Source of the DNA: Pseudonocardia humida
Lineage (GTDB): Bacteria; Actinomycetota; Actinomycetes; Mycobacteriales; Pseudonocardiaceae
Assembly: GCF_023898865.1 (NCBI RefSeq)
Contig: NZ_JAGSOV010000008.1
Coordinates: 1 to 64,000, forward strand
Reading direction: 5' to 3'
DNA length: 64,000 nt
Shown here: piece by piece, positions 1-8,567 of the stretch
Layout of the letters: each line of letters begins with the position of its first letter
Numbering within the stretch: the stretch's first letter is position 1
Position numbers and translations under genes: made by a program
Notes under the pieces: generated by a model
Told to the model about the DNA's origin: nothing
Databases searched by the model: none
What the model saw: the letters and a program-made list of their open reading frames with translations, nothing else

Positions 1-737
1 GCCGAGCCGTCGGAGATCTGCGAGGAGTTGCCCGCGGTGATCACCCCACCCTCGGGCTTGAACACCGTCTTCAGGTTCGCCAGCGTCTCCACCGAGCTAC
101 CGGGCCGGATGCCCTCGTCCTTGCTGATCACCGTGCCGTCGTCCAGCGTCACCGGGGCGATCTGGGCGTCGAAGCGGCCCTCCTGCTGCGCGGCCGCGGC
201 CTTCTCGTGCGAGCCCACCGAGAACTCGTCGACCTGGGTGCGGGAGAAGCCCCACTGCTCGGCGATCATCTCCGCCCCGACACCCTGGTTCGGGAGCACC
301 CCGCCGTAACGGGCCAGGAACTTGTCGCCGAAGGGGTTGGCGCCGCCCCCGCCGATCGAGGAGCCCATCGGAACCCGCGACATCGACTCCACCCCGCCCG
401 CGACGACGACGTCGTACTGGCCGGCGATCAGCCCGGCCGCGGCGAAGTGCACCGACTGCTGCGAGGAGCCGCACTGCCGGTCGACCGTCACCCCGGTGAC
501 CGTCTCCGGCCAGCCCGCGGCCAGTGCCGCCGTGCGGGCGATGTCCATCGTCTGCTCGCCGACCTGGGACACGCAGCCCCAGATGACGTCCTCGACCAGC
601 GCCGGGTCGACGCCCGAGCGCTCGGCCACCGAGTTCAGCACGTGCGCGGACAGGTTGACCGGGTGCACCCCGGACAGACCGCCGTTGCGCTTGCCGACCG
701 GTGTCCGGACGGCCTCCACGATCACTGCGTCGCGCAT
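1..737 (-). CDS. Thiolase family acetyl-CoA acyltransferase (3' part outside window)
   Basis: N-terminal 245 codons of a thiolase, the enzyme that splits or joins acyl-CoA and acetyl-CoA in fatty acid or polymer metabolism. The protein begins MRDAVIVEAVRTPVGKRNG, a standard thiolase start. The active-site cysteine is C89 in DRQCGSSQQS, and the family's SMSRVPMG segment follows. The reading frame runs off the left edge after QISDGSA, so the second half, with the catalytic His and second Cys, is not visible. It is transcribed leftward from a 113-bp gap and has no overlapping partner here. FadA-type degradative versus biosynthetic thiolase cannot be decided without the rest. Confidence 0.9.
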   Translation of the reverse strand, partial: MRDAVIVEAVRTPVGKRNGGLSGVHPVNLSAHVLNSVAERSGVDPALVEDVIWGCVSQVGEQTMDIARTAALAAGWPETVTGVTVDRQCGSSQQSVHFAAAGLIAGQYDVVVAGGVESMSRVPMGSSIGGGGANPFGDKFLARYGGVLPNQGVGAEMIAEQWGFSRTQVDEFSVGSHEKAAAAQQEGRFDAQIAPVTLDDGTVISKDEGIRPGSSVETLANLKTVFKPEGGVITAGNSSQISDGS

Positions 738-850
738 CTCGACCCCTTCGTCGCAATTCCGGTCAGTGCTGCCTGTCTTCGCACCCCGCTTCGCAGGATA
801 AGCGGCGACCCGGCGGCCTCCCAGCGATCCGCCTCACATCCACGACCGCG

Positions 851-2305
851 TCACGCGACGTCCGCGGACCTGCGGCCGAGCACCACCACGGTGACGGCGA
901 GCGCGGCGGCCACCGCGGCCGCCCCGACGACGAAGGCGATCCGGTAGCCCGCCCCCAGCGCCGCCGCGGCCGGCTCCCCCGCCGCGAGGTAGCCGTCGGT
1001 CACCGCGGCGGCCACCGCGGCCAGCACCGCCGTGCCGAGGGCGCCACCGATCTGCTGGCTGGTGTTGGCCAGCCCGGAGGCCAGGCCGGCGTCGGCGGGC
1101 GTGGCGTCCGACATCATCACCGTGGTCACCGCGGGCAGCGTCAGACCGGCGCCGATCCCCAGCACGGCCAGCGAGGGCAGCACGTCGAGCGCGTAGGCGC
1201 CGACCGGTGGCCGGGCCAGCAGCAGCAGGCCCGCCACGAGCAGCAGCTCGCCGACGACGAGCACGCGGAACGGGCCGGACCACCCGATGAGCCGCCCGGA
1301 GAAGGCCAGCGAGACGACGGCGATCACCAGCGGGATGGGCAGCATGGCCAGCCCCGCGGCAGCCGGCTCGTAGCCCAGCGAGTTCTGCAGGTACTGCGCG
1401 GCGATGAACTGGAAGCCCAGCATCCCGGCCACCATCAGCAGCTGCGCGGCGTTGCCGCCGGAGACGGCCCGCGAGGCGAAGATGCCCAGGCGCACCAGGG
1501 GCTCGCGCACCCGGCGCTGCCGCAGCACGAACCCGACCAGCAGCGCGACGGCCAGCAGTCCGGTGCCGGTCCGGACGAGGGGCCCGGACGTGTCGACGAT
1601 CGTCAGCACCGCCAGCACCAGGCCCCCGGTGACCAGCACGCCGCCCAGCACGTCGGGGCGGCCGGCGGCCGGGCGGGGCCCGTCGGGTGCGACGGCCCAG
1701 CGGATGAGCAGCACGGCGACCAGCCCGATCGGCACGTTGACCCAGAAGATCCACGGCCAGCCCGCGGTCTCGGTCAGCACGCCGCCGAGCAGGACGCCGA
1801 TCGAGGCGCCGGCCGCGCCGACGAAGGCGTAGACCCCCATCGCCCTGGCCCGCTCGGCCGGCTCGGGGAACAGCTCCACGACCATCCCGAGGACGACGGC
1901 GGAGGCCAGCGCGGCCGCGACGCCCTGGGCGAACCGGGCGCCGATCAGCGTGGCCGGGTCGGGGGCGAGCCCGCACAGGATCGAGGCCAGCACGAACAGC
2001 ACCAGGCCGGTGAGCAGCACGCGCCGGCGGCCGAGGAGGTCGCCCAGCCGGCCGGCCAGCAGCAGCAGGCCGCCCACGGGCAGCAGGTAGGCGTTGACCG
2101 TCCAGGCCAGCGCGGAGGGCGAGAAGCCCAGGTCGGCCTGGATGGCCGGCAGCGCGATGCTGACGATCGTGCCGTCCAGGATGACCATCAGCAGCCCGAG
2201 GCAGAGCGCGCTGAGCGCCACCCACCGCGAGGGGCGCCGGGGCGGGGGCGCGGCGGGCTGCTCGTCGCTCGGGATGATCGATTGCGGAGAACCGGTTTCG
2301 GACAC
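851..2305 (-). CDS. DHA2-family MFS drug exporter
   Basis: A 484-residue membrane protein of the drug:H+ antiporter-2 type (EmrB/QacA relatives), predicted to expel small toxic compounds with the proton gradient. After a cytosolic Pro-rich leader of about 25 residues come hydrophobic segments consistent with 14 helices. Motif A-like GRLGDLLGRRRVLL sits between helices 2 and 3, and the conserved LDGTIVSIALPAI lies in helix 1. The start is a GTG. The gene begins 47 bp downstream of a MarR regulator on the same strand, so the two are probably co-transcribed and the regulator probably represses the pump. The substrate is unknown. Confidence 0.88.
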   Translation of the reverse strand: MSETGSPQSIIPSDEQPAAPPPRRPSRWVALSALCLGLLMVILDGTIVSIALPAIQADLGFSPSALAWTVNAYLLPVGGLLLLAGRLGDLLGRRRVLLTGLVLFVLASILCGLAPDPATLIGARFAQGVAAALASAVVLGMVVELFPEPAERARAMGVYAFVGAAGASIGVLLGGVLTETAGWPWIFWVNVPIGLVAVLLIRWAVAPDGPRPAAGRPDVLGGVLVTGGLVLAVLTIVDTSGPLVRTGTGLLAVALLVGFVLRQRRVREPLVRLGIFASRAVSGGNAAQLLMVAGMLGFQFIAAQYLQNSLGYEPAAAGLAMLPIPLVIAVVSLAFSGRLIGWSGPFRVLVVGELLLVAGLLLLARPPVGAYALDVLPSLAVLGIGAGLTLPAVTTVMMSDATPADAGLASGLANTSQQIGGALGTAVLAAVAAAVTDGYLAAGEPAAAALGAGYRIAFVVGAAAVAAALAVTVVVLGRRSADVA

Positions 2306-2352
2306 GACGGGACCGTAACATATGGTTCCGTTCGGGACGATCCTTATCTGGA

Positions 2353-2853
2353 CTAGACCGAGCGGGACGACCTCCGGGTCCGCCGCGCACCCGCGGGAGC
2401 CGCCTGCGGCGCCTCCAGCGGGCCACCCCGCCCCACCAGCGCGACCAGCGCGTCCAGCAGCGCCTCGCGCTGCGGCTCGGGCAGCACGCCCAGGACCTCG
2501 CCGTAGACGCCGTCGATGATCGTGCGGGCCTTCTCCACCACCGCCCGGCCCTCGTCGGTGGTCTGCACGATGCGGGCGCGGCGGTCGGTCGGGGAGGGGC
2601 GGCGACGGGCGAGGCCCGCCTTCTCCAGGTGGTCCATCGTGACGACCATGGTCGTCTTGTCCAGCAGCGCGACCTCGGCCAGCTCGCCCTGCGTGAGCTC
2701 GCCCGTCATCGCCTTGGACAGCACGCAGTACCCCCGCGGCGTGATGCCCAGCTCGGCCAGTGCCGCGTTCATCCGCGACGTCAGGACCTGGCTGCCCTTG
2801 TCGAACAGGTAGCTCAGGTCGGCGCGGATCTCGGCGTCGGTGCGGTTGTCCAC
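2353..2853 (-). CDS. MarR-family transcriptional regulator
   Basis: A 166-residue winged-helix regulator. The recognition region TQGELAEVALLDKTTMVVTMDHLEKAGLARRR and the wing SPTDRRARIVQTTDEGR are typical of MarR proteins, which release DNA on binding phenolic or lipophilic ligands. The last 20 residues are a basic Ala/Arg/Ser tail beyond the usual domain. It lies immediately upstream of the DHA2 exporter, the usual regulator-pump pairing. A perfect dyad just upstream of its GTG start (2872-2886) fits autoregulation. Ligand unknown. Confidence 0.9.
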   Translation of the reverse strand: MDNRTDAEIRADLSYLFDKGSQVLTSRMNAALAELGITPRGYCVLSKAMTGELTQGELAEVALLDKTTMVVTMDHLEKAGLARRRPSPTDRRARIVQTTDEGRAVVEKARTIIDGVYGEVLGVLPEPQREALLDALVALVGRGGPLEAPQAAPAGARRTRRSSRSV

Positions 2854-2871
2854 AGCCCCAGGGTAGGCGGT

Positions 2872-2886
2872 GTTCCGCTGCGGAAC
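2872..2886. promoter_or_regulatory. Putative MarR operator
   Basis: GTTCCG-CTG-CGGAAC is a perfect 6-bp inverted repeat with a 3-bp centre, 19 bp upstream of the marR start codon. Size and place suit a MarR dimer site. A weaker GTTCC/GGGAC dyad at 2325-2338 lies in the gap before the exporter. That these are bound by this regulator is inference. Confidence 0.5.
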
Positions 2887-2908
2887 GGTCCCGAAGCCGA
2901 TCGTCGGG

Positions 2909-3628
2909 CTATCGGCCGGTTCCGCGGCCCACCAGCTCGGCCGCGGTCAGCTCCGGCGCGGTGACCATGGCGTCGTGCCCGGTGGCGAGCTCGGAGTAGC
3001 CCCAGCCCTCGCGCCGCACGATGGCGTGCGCGCTGTGCACCGCCGGGTAGGCCGGCGCCGTGCAGCACACGTAGCGCACCGGCACGCCCGCGCCCAGCGG
3101 CGCTCGCAGCCCGAACGGCTCGGTGTAGGCGCGCAGCGGCTGCGGGGTGAGCCTGCGGATCAGCCAGGCCCGGTCGGCGGGGTCGTCGACGCCGAACGCC
3201 GCCGGCTCCGGCGGCGGGTAGGACAGCCCGCCCGACGTGCGCTCGGCCAGCGCGATCCGCCCGGCCACGGCGTCGGCGGGCAGACCGGCGAAGCCGGGTT
3301 CCCCCGCGTCGACGACCACGCCGTCGAGCAGCACGACCTCGCGCAGCCGCCCGGGGACCTCCTGCGCGACCCCGAGCGCGACCAGCGCGCCGAAGCTGTG
3401 CCCGACGAGCACGACGTCGGACAGCTCCTCGCACTCCAGGACCGCGACGACGTCGCGCACCAGCGTCGCCGGCCCGACGTGGGGGGTGAGCAGGTGGGCC
3501 CGCTCCCCGAAGCCGGTCAGCGTCGGGGTGAACACCTCGTGGCCGGCCGCGCGCAGCAGCGGAGCCACCCGCCGCCAGCACCACCCGCCGTGGCAGGCGC
3601 CGTGGACCAGCACGTACGGGCTGCTCAT
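2909..3628 (-). CDS. Alpha/beta-hydrolase, EstP/salicylate-esterase type
   Basis: A 239-residue alpha/beta-hydrolase. The N-terminal YVLVHGACHGGWCWRRVAPLL is the signature of the pyrethroid hydrolase/plant methylesterase-like branch. The nucleophile elbow is VGHSFGA (Ser), the acid is probably in the LLDG region, and the catalytic His is in TGHDAMV near the C terminus. The ATG overlaps the stop of the upstream phosphodiesterase gene by 4 bases, so it is the last gene of the 7.2-2.9 kb operon. It is likely a cytosolic carboxylesterase; the substrate is not visible. Confidence 0.85.
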   Translation of the reverse strand: MSSPYVLVHGACHGGWCWRRVAPLLRAAGHEVFTPTLTGFGERAHLLTPHVGPATLVRDVVAVLECEELSDVVLVGHSFGALVALGVAQEVPGRLREVVLLDGVVVDAGEPGFAGLPADAVAGRIALAERTSGGLSYPPPEPAAFGVDDPADRAWLIRRLTPQPLRAYTEPFGLRAPLGAGVPVRYVCCTAPAYPAVHSAHAIVRREGWGYSELATGHDAMVTAPELTAAELVGRGTGR

Positions 3629-5730
3629 GCCGACGAGTCCACCCGCTGCGCGGGCGCGGGCTCGGCGTGGGGTCGGGGATGTCCCAAGTGGGTCAGCCAG
3701 CCGCGCAGCACCCGGTGCAGCGCCTCGGCGCCGACGACCTGGCCGGGCGCGGGCAGCTCGGCCGGGTACAGCAGGAAGCCCCGCGACTGCGGGCCGCCCA
3801 GCCCCCCGTGCGAGCCGACGTGCGGCTCGAAGGCGGACGCCTCCTCGGTCACCGGGTCGAGCCGGCTGTTGATCACGATGTCGGGGCAGTGGGCGAAGGA
3901 GTCGGTGCGCCGGATCAGGTCGGCGGCGTGCGGGCCGTAGTCGGTCAACGGGTCCTCGCCGATCACCACGTCGGTGGCCAGCCGGCGCAACCCGTCGCGG
4001 GCCAGCACCACCGGCCCGAACTCGGCGCTGCGCACCAGCAGGAACCCGACCCCGGCGTGGTCGACCAGCGAGGGCAGCAGCTCCGGGTACTCGAGCTCGA
4101 TCGTCTCCAGCTCGACGCGGCCCTCGTGCTCGGTGAACGACACCATCGACACGTGCCCGGAGTCGACCACGACGACGCCGGGCGCGACCCTGGTCACGGC
4201 GCCGTGCGTGCCCTCGACGACCGGCGGGCGACCACCGGAGCCCTCCACCCGCGCGCGCAGCCTGCGCGCGATCGGGCCCGCGGAGTCGGTGGCCTCGGCC
4301 AGCACCGCGCCCACCTGCCAGCCCTCCGCCGCCTGCCGCGAGCTGCGGCGCACCGGCGGCGGCTCGCCCCCGCACAGCCTGCCCACGACGTGCTCGATCG
4401 GCTCGCCGAACCGGTCGGCGAACGCCCAGCCCTGGGTGAGGCCGTGGTCGGAGAGCGCGACGACGTGGTAGCGGCGCGGGGCGAGCTGGGCGGCGCGCTG
4501 CAACCGGCCGAACTGCTGGTCCATCGCGCGCAGCACCGCCAGCGCGTCGAAGCGCTCGATGCCGGAGTGGTGGCCGACCTCGTCGTAGCCGAGCAGGTCG
4601 GCGTAGACGACCGCGCGCCCGGCGAGCATGTCCTCCACGATCGCCGAGATCACGATGTCGCGGACGACCACGTTCGTCGCGGCCCGCGCGAAGGGGTAGA
4701 AGCCGCCGCGGGCGACCCGCGGGCGCACGTCGGCCCGCCACTGCCGCACCGACGCCGAGACCTCGCGGACGATGTCGACCAGCGCGGCGACGAACGTGCG
4801 CACCCCGTTGCCCGGGTTGGCGAAGTAGGCGTAGTAGCCGGCGCCGAGCCCGTCGCGGCTGCGCCGCCACCGCGATCCGCGCACCACGGGCACCGCGCTC
4901 ATCGTCAGGCTGACGTGCTCGGCGTCGCCGGTGAACAGGTTGCCGCGGCTGGCGCCGTTCACCGCGAGCAGGCCGCGACCGTCGGAGTGCCTGCGCTCGA
5001 TCTCGGCCGCGTCGCCGGGGTGGGCGCAGGCCATCACGTGGTCGCGGTCCTTCTCGTACCAGCGGAAGCCCAGGATGTCCTCGTTGTTCCCGTGCAGGAT
5101 CCCGCAGACGCTGGCCCCGGTCTGCGAGCTCCAGTCGCAGTGCCACTCGGCCAGCCGGTGGCTGCCCCCGGCGAGCCAGCGGGCGAAGGTCGGCATGTCG
5201 CCGTCGCGGACGGCGCGGCGCACCGTGTCGACGCCGAGCCCGTCGACCTGCAGGAAGATGACCCCGGGCGGCTGCTCGGCGTCGTGCTCCGCCCGCGCGC
5301 GGGCGCGGCGCCCGGCCCGCCGGAAGAACAGCTCGTCCTCGTCGAGCGCCAGCACGCTGCTGGTGACCGCCCCGACCAGCGCCATCCCGACGGCCACCAC
5401 CACGCCGGTGCGCAGGTTCGCGATCTCCACCCCGGGCACCGCGAGCGAGATGGCCAGCACACCCGCGCCGAGCAGCAGATAGGACCCGACGCCCAGGGTG
5501 AACAGCGCCACCGGCAGCGCCACCCGCAGCACCAGCGGCCACACCACGGCGCTGAGCACGCCGAACAGCAGCGCGAAGACCGGCGGCTGCCACCAGCCCG
5601 CCATCCGGAAGCCGGTCAGCAGGTCGTCGAGCAGCACCAGCGCGCCGGCCACGAGCGCCCAGACCAGCAGCACCCGCGCGACGACGCGCCCGCCGCGCAG
5701 CAACCGGCCGCCGGTGCCGTCGCCGGTCAC
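3625..5730 (-). CDS. Holin-IV-like membrane domain fused to phosphodiesterase/alkaline-phosphatase-fold domain
   Basis: A 701-residue two-part protein. Residues about 10-140 form four hydrophobic helices resembling the mycobacterial four-helix phage-holin family IV domain. From about residue 155 a nucleotide pyrophosphatase/alkaline-phosphatase-fold domain follows: FLQVDGLG (metal Asp near 163), a SQTGAS segment in the nucleophile region, LLGYDEVGHHSG and ALSDHGLTQG (metal ligands near 428). It is probably a membrane-anchored phosphohydrolase; no phage genes are nearby, so a lysis holin is unlikely. The GTG start overlaps the upstream dedA-like stop by 4 bases and the stop overlaps the next gene, showing translational coupling. 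Substrate unknown. Confidence 0.85.
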   Translation of the reverse strand: MTGDGTGGRLLRGGRVVARVLLVWALVAGALVLLDDLLTGFRMAGWWQPPVFALLFGVLSAVVWPLVLRVALPVALFTLGVGSYLLLGAGVLAISLAVPGVEIANLRTGVVVAVGMALVGAVTSSVLALDEDELFFRRAGRRARARAEHDAEQPPGVIFLQVDGLGVDTVRRAVRDGDMPTFARWLAGGSHRLAEWHCDWSSQTGASVCGILHGNNEDILGFRWYEKDRDHVMACAHPGDAAEIERRHSDGRGLLAVNGASRGNLFTGDAEHVSLTMSAVPVVRGSRWRRSRDGLGAGYYAYFANPGNGVRTFVAALVDIVREVSASVRQWRADVRPRVARGGFYPFARAATNVVVRDIVISAIVEDMLAGRAVVYADLLGYDEVGHHSGIERFDALAVLRAMDQQFGRLQRAAQLAPRRYHVVALSDHGLTQGWAFADRFGEPIEHVVGRLCGGEPPPVRRSSRQAAEGWQVGAVLAEATDSAGPIARRLRARVEGSGGRPPVVEGTHGAVTRVAPGVVVVDSGHVSMVSFTEHEGRVELETIELEYPELLPSLVDHAGVGFLLVRSAEFGPVVLARDGLRRLATDVVIGEDPLTDYGPHAADLIRRTDSFAHCPDIVINSRLDPVTEEASAFEPHVGSHGGLGGPQSRGFLLYPAELPAPGQVVGAEALHRVLRGWLTHLGHPRPHAEPAPAQRVDSSA

Positions 5731-6350
5731 CGCGGGCCCCCGGCCGGAAGCCGCTCGCGGCGGCGGCGCAGCAGCGTCGAGACCAGCGAGGAGACCGCGC
5801 CGACCAGCAGCACCACGACCGCGGCCAGCAGCGGGGCGATCAGCGGGTCGTCGAACAGTCCGCCGGTGGCCACGCCGAGCGCCGCGTAGACGACCGCCCA
5901 CAGCAGGCAGGCGACGGCGGCCGCGGGGGTGAGCCGCGCCCACGGGTAGCGCAGCGCGCCCGCGGCCAGCAGCACCGGCACCCGGCCGGCCGGCAGCAGC
6001 CGCCCGACCACCACCAGCAGCCAGCCGCGCTCGGTGAACCGGTGACGGGCCGCCTCCAGGCGCTCGGGGTGCTGGCCCCGCGACACCCACCGCACCGCGG
6101 CGTCGCTGCCGATCCGGGCCACGCCGAAGGTGATCAGGTCGCCCACCAGCGCGCCCACCGCCGACAGCACGACGACCAGCGGCAGCGACAGCTCCCCGGA
6201 GGTGATCGCGACCGCGGCGGCGGCCCCGACGAGCGCGCCGGTGGGCACGATCGGGATGACCGAGCCGAGCAACACGCCGCCGAACAGCGCCGGGTACCCG
6301 ATCGCGGACGTGCCCGACCAGCCGTCGGCCAGCACGGCCGGGCTCAGCAC
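5727..6350 (-). CDS. DedA/VTT-domain membrane protein
   Basis: A 207-residue inner-membrane protein of the DedA (SNARE-associated/VTT) family, whose members have been linked to lipid flipping and membrane potential. Visible are a re-entrant hydrophobic N-terminal part (GSVIPIVPTGALVG), the conserved GALVGDLITFGVARIG, and the FTERGWLLVVVGRLLPAGRVPVLLAAGALRY arm with its family Arg and Gly residues. Three more hydrophobic stretches and a basic tail follow. The GTG start overlaps the MBL gene by 7 bases; the end overlaps the phosphodiesterase gene. Placement beside a membrane phosphohydrolase suggests a shared envelope-lipid role (inference). Confidence 0.88.
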   Translation of the reverse strand: MLSPAVLADGWSGTSAIGYPALFGGVLLGSVIPIVPTGALVGAAAAVAITSGELSLPLVVVLSAVGALVGDLITFGVARIGSDAAVRWVSRGQHPERLEAARHRFTERGWLLVVVGRLLPAGRVPVLLAAGALRYPWARLTPAAAVACLLWAVVYAALGVATGGLFDDPLIAPLLAAVVVLLVGAVSSLVSTLLRRRRERLPAGGPR

Positions 6351-7156
6351 GGGCCGCCACCCTCCGGCACGGCGCCGGGCAGTGGGACCGGCTCACCCGG
6401 CTCGGTGACCAGCACCTCGGTCTGCGAACCGGCGGCCGCCACGGCCGCGGCGAACTCCCGCGGCGGGTCGACGAGCAGCCGGCGCATCCGCGCCCCGACG
6501 CGTCCCGGGGCGCGCACGAGCCCCGGGAGCGCCAACGTCCCCCAGTGCACCGGGACCGCCACCCGCGGCCGGATCCGGGCCACCGCCTCCGCGGCCCGCA
6601 CGGGATCGAGGTGGCCCGGTCCGAGGGTCGGGCCCCACCCCCAGACCGGCAGCAGCGCCACGTCGAGCGCGGGGAGCCCGGCCATGCCGGGGAAGAGGTC
6701 GGTGTCGCCCGCCGCGTAGACCGCGCGGCCCGCGCCCTCCAGCAGGTGGCCCATGGCCCGCGCCTGCGGCCCGCGCGTCGACCGCGGACCCCAGCGGTGC
6801 CCGCTGTGCACGGCCTCGACGCCGGTGACGCGCAGGTCGCCGTGCTCGAGCACCTGCCCGGGGGCCAGCTCCTCGACCCGGGCGACCCCGCGCGAGCGCA
6901 GCCACTCCCCCGCCCCCCGCGGCGCCACGACCCGCGCGCGCAACCTGCGCAGCGAAGGCAGGTGCAGGTGGTCGCCGTGCAGGTGGGACAGCAGCACGAG
7001 GTCGGCGTCGGCCCAGTCGGCCGGCGCGGGCGGGCGGCACGTCCGGCGCAGCGGCCCGACGGCCCCGGTCAGCACGGGGTCGGTGAGCACGACCGTCCCG
7101 GCCAGCTCCACGCGGACGGTGGAGTGGCCGAGGAACCGCATCGCCAGGCCGGGCAC
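6344..7156 (-). CDS. MBL-fold metal-dependent hydrolase (UlaG/YtnP-like)
   Basis: A 270-residue metallo-beta-lactamase-fold protein. HLHGDH at residues 58-63 is the di-metal motif, with later ligands in VEAVHSGH, AAGDTDLF and VPVHWG. The opening GLAMRFLGHSTVRVELAGTVVLTDP is typical of the L-ascorbate-6-phosphate lactonase-like branch (Lactamase_B_2), which also includes many phosphodiesterases. It is the first well-recognised gene of the operon running down to 2909, 48 bp after a small unknown gene. The substrate cannot be assigned from sequence. Confidence 0.88.
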   Translation of the reverse strand: MPGLAMRFLGHSTVRVELAGTVVLTDPVLTGAVGPLRRTCRPPAPADWADADLVLLSHLHGDHLHLPSLRRLRARVVAPRGAGEWLRSRGVARVEELAPGQVLEHGDLRVTGVEAVHSGHRWGPRSTRGPQARAMGHLLEGAGRAVYAAGDTDLFPGMAGLPALDVALLPVWGWGPTLGPGHLDPVRAAEAVARIRPRVAVPVHWGTLALPGLVRAPGRVGARMRRLLVDPPREFAAAVAAAGSQTEVLVTEPGEPVPLPGAVPEGGGPC

Positions 7157-7204
7157 CCCGGCAGTATCCCCCGCGCGGCCAGTACGACGATCAGCCGACC
7201 CGCC

Positions 7205-7585
7205 TCACCCGTCGTGCTCCACCCGGCCGCGCGCGACCCGCACGAACGTGGCCGCGGCGCCGTCCGCGGTCCGCTCCACCGGCCCACCCGGCTCCCACGC
7301 GTCCAGCAGCCAGGCCGCCGGTTCGGCGAACGGCGGCTCCCGACGCGGCAGCACGAGCCGCGCCGCCGCCCACCGCGGCGGCCGCTCCGCCGCCCCCGCC
7401 AGCGTGCGCACCATCTGCGGCAGGACCGTGCGCCGCACGGGCTCGCCCCCGCCGAGCACGGCGCACGCCTCGACCGACCCGTCCGCGCCGAGGCGCAATC
7501 TGTCGGCCCGCTCGGTGACGAACTCCCACAGCTCCGTCCGCTCGAGCTCCCGGCGCTCGTCCGGCACCTCCGGCGCCTCGGTCAT
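7205..7585 (-). CDS. Small hypothetical protein
   Basis: A 126-residue acidic protein that I do not recognise. I chose the ATG at 7585 because codon use is strongly GC3-biased only from there; the open frame upstream runs into the intergenic repeat zone. It has no signal peptide or membrane helix. The segments ERTELWEFVTERADRLRLG and AAWLLDAWEPGGPVERT suggest a small alpha/beta cytosolic protein. It precedes the MBL gene by 48 bp on the same strand and may be the first gene of that operon. Confidence 0.6.
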   Translation of the reverse strand: MTEAPEVPDERRELERTELWEFVTERADRLRLGADGSVEACAVLGGGEPVRRTVLPQMVRTLAGAAERPPRWAAARLVLPRREPPFAEPAAWLLDAWEPGGPVERTADGAAATFVRVARGRVEHDG

Positions 7586-7696
7586 ACCCACCCCTGGTTC
7601 GTCGATGACGTGCCCCGACAGCGTCGCGGCCGGAGATCGACTCCGGTATTCCCGAACCGGGTGGCCCAACACCATCCCGCCGACCCGAGCAGCGGG

Positions 7697-7848
7697 GCGT
7701 CCGAACGCGACCCTCGCTACCCCCAGTCGAACGAAAGCCACTCTCTCGTCCGGCCAGACCAACGAGAGTCACTCTCGCCCAGTGCAGCGGGACGAAAGCC
7801 ACTCTCATCCCACCAGGCTGAGCGAAAGGGACTCTCGTCCAACCAGAT
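7697..7848. repeat. Cluster of degenerate CTCTCG-type intergenic repeats
   Basis: At least four short units of the form CGAAAGCCACTCTCGTCC occur at 7728-7757, 7758-7780, 7787-7811 and 7819-7840, each itself partly palindromic (CGAAAG/CTCTCG), with spacers such as CCAACCAG. A related cluster lies at 62941-63190. No credible ORF runs through it. Confidence 0.65.
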
Positions 7849-8077
7849 TTCGCTCCGCCGAGGCGGCGCCCAGCGCCGCGAGGCGAGCCCACGCGAAGCG
7901 GCGCGCAGCGCCACTCCCCTCCCGAAGCCCCTGCCGTCACGTCGGCGCGCACGGCAGAGCGCGACCGGCGCGGCCCCCGCACCCCCCGCTGCCAGCCGCC
8001 GCCCGTGGATGCCAACCGTGCGGGGGTCGCGGCGGACGTGCTTCGCTGGGCGTGACGACGGGACGGCAGGGGCCGGA

Positions 8078-8288
8078 CCCCTGCTCGATCCGAGGTCGCC
8101 CGCCGCGCAGGCGCCGCCGGAGGCGCTCTTCACCCCCGATCTCGATCAGCCCGCTCGCCCGAGGCTGGGCGCGCCGCCCGGCAACGCTCCTGCCTACTGA
8201 AGGCGTCCGCGCGCGCCCGCTCCAGGAGAGGAGCTCGTCGGAGGCGGGGTGAAGAGCGCCTCCGGCGGGCCTCGGCTCCAGCAGGGGG
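8078..8288. repeat. Inverted pair of a ~45-60-bp repeat element
   Basis: The 21-base arms 8116-8136 and 8246-8266 (starting GCCGGAGGCGCTCTTC) are perfect reverse complements 109 bp apart. Similarity continues outward: CCCCTGCTCGATCCGAGG at 8078-8095 matches the complement of 8270-8287 with a few differences and a ~15-base indel. This looks like two copies of one dispersed element in opposite orientation. The space between holds no supported gene. Confidence 0.6.
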
Positions 8289-8390
8289 CACTTCTCCGGG
8301 GGGACCCGCGACGGATCGGGGCGATCGGCGGGGTCCGGTGGGGTCCCTGGGCACCGCGCGCACCGTGTGGCCACGACGCACATGTCCTGA

Positions 8391-8550
8391 CGTGTGCGCC
8401 GTGGCGAGTAGGTGCGCGCGGTGGAGAGTAGGTGTGCGCGGTGGAAAGTAGGTGTGCGCGGTGGAAAGTAGGTGTGCGCGGTGGAAAGTAGGTGTGCGCG
8501 GTGGAAAGTAGGTGTGCGCGGTGGAGAGTAGGTGCGCGCGGTGGCGAGTG
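8391..8550. repeat. 20-bp tandem repeat, eight units
   Basis: Eight head-to-tail 20-base units end 17 bp before the stop of the phosphofructokinase gene. The four central units (8431-8510) are identical, ggtgtgcgcggtggaaagta. Flanking units change in mirror order: gagagta next, then gcgagta/gcgagtg outermost. It lies downstream of pfk in the gap without a recognised gene. Confidence 0.9.
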
Positions 8551-8567
8551 GTGTGCGCCGTCGGGTG

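Noticed and set aside
834..2426. Long open frames in alternative phases across the first MFS gene, and similar frames over most genes
   Set aside because: At this GC content stop codons are rare in shadow frames; these translate to Arg/Ala/Gly/Pro-rich low-complexity sequence without domains.
3625..5730. Holin-like N terminus read as evidence for a prophage
   Set aside because: No endolysin, capsid, tail or integrase gene is near, and the domain is fused to a chromosomal-type phosphodiesterase within a metabolic operon.
8194..8550. Minus-strand open frame through the 20-bp tandem repeat, giving a His/Pro/Thr repeat protein
   Set aside because: The 20-bp period is not a multiple of 3, so the repeat peptide only arises by cycling through frames; no start, ribosome site or codon bias supports it.
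8391..8550. Short tandem repeats considered as a CRISPR array
   Set aside because: Units are contiguous with no unique spacers, and no cas genes are present.
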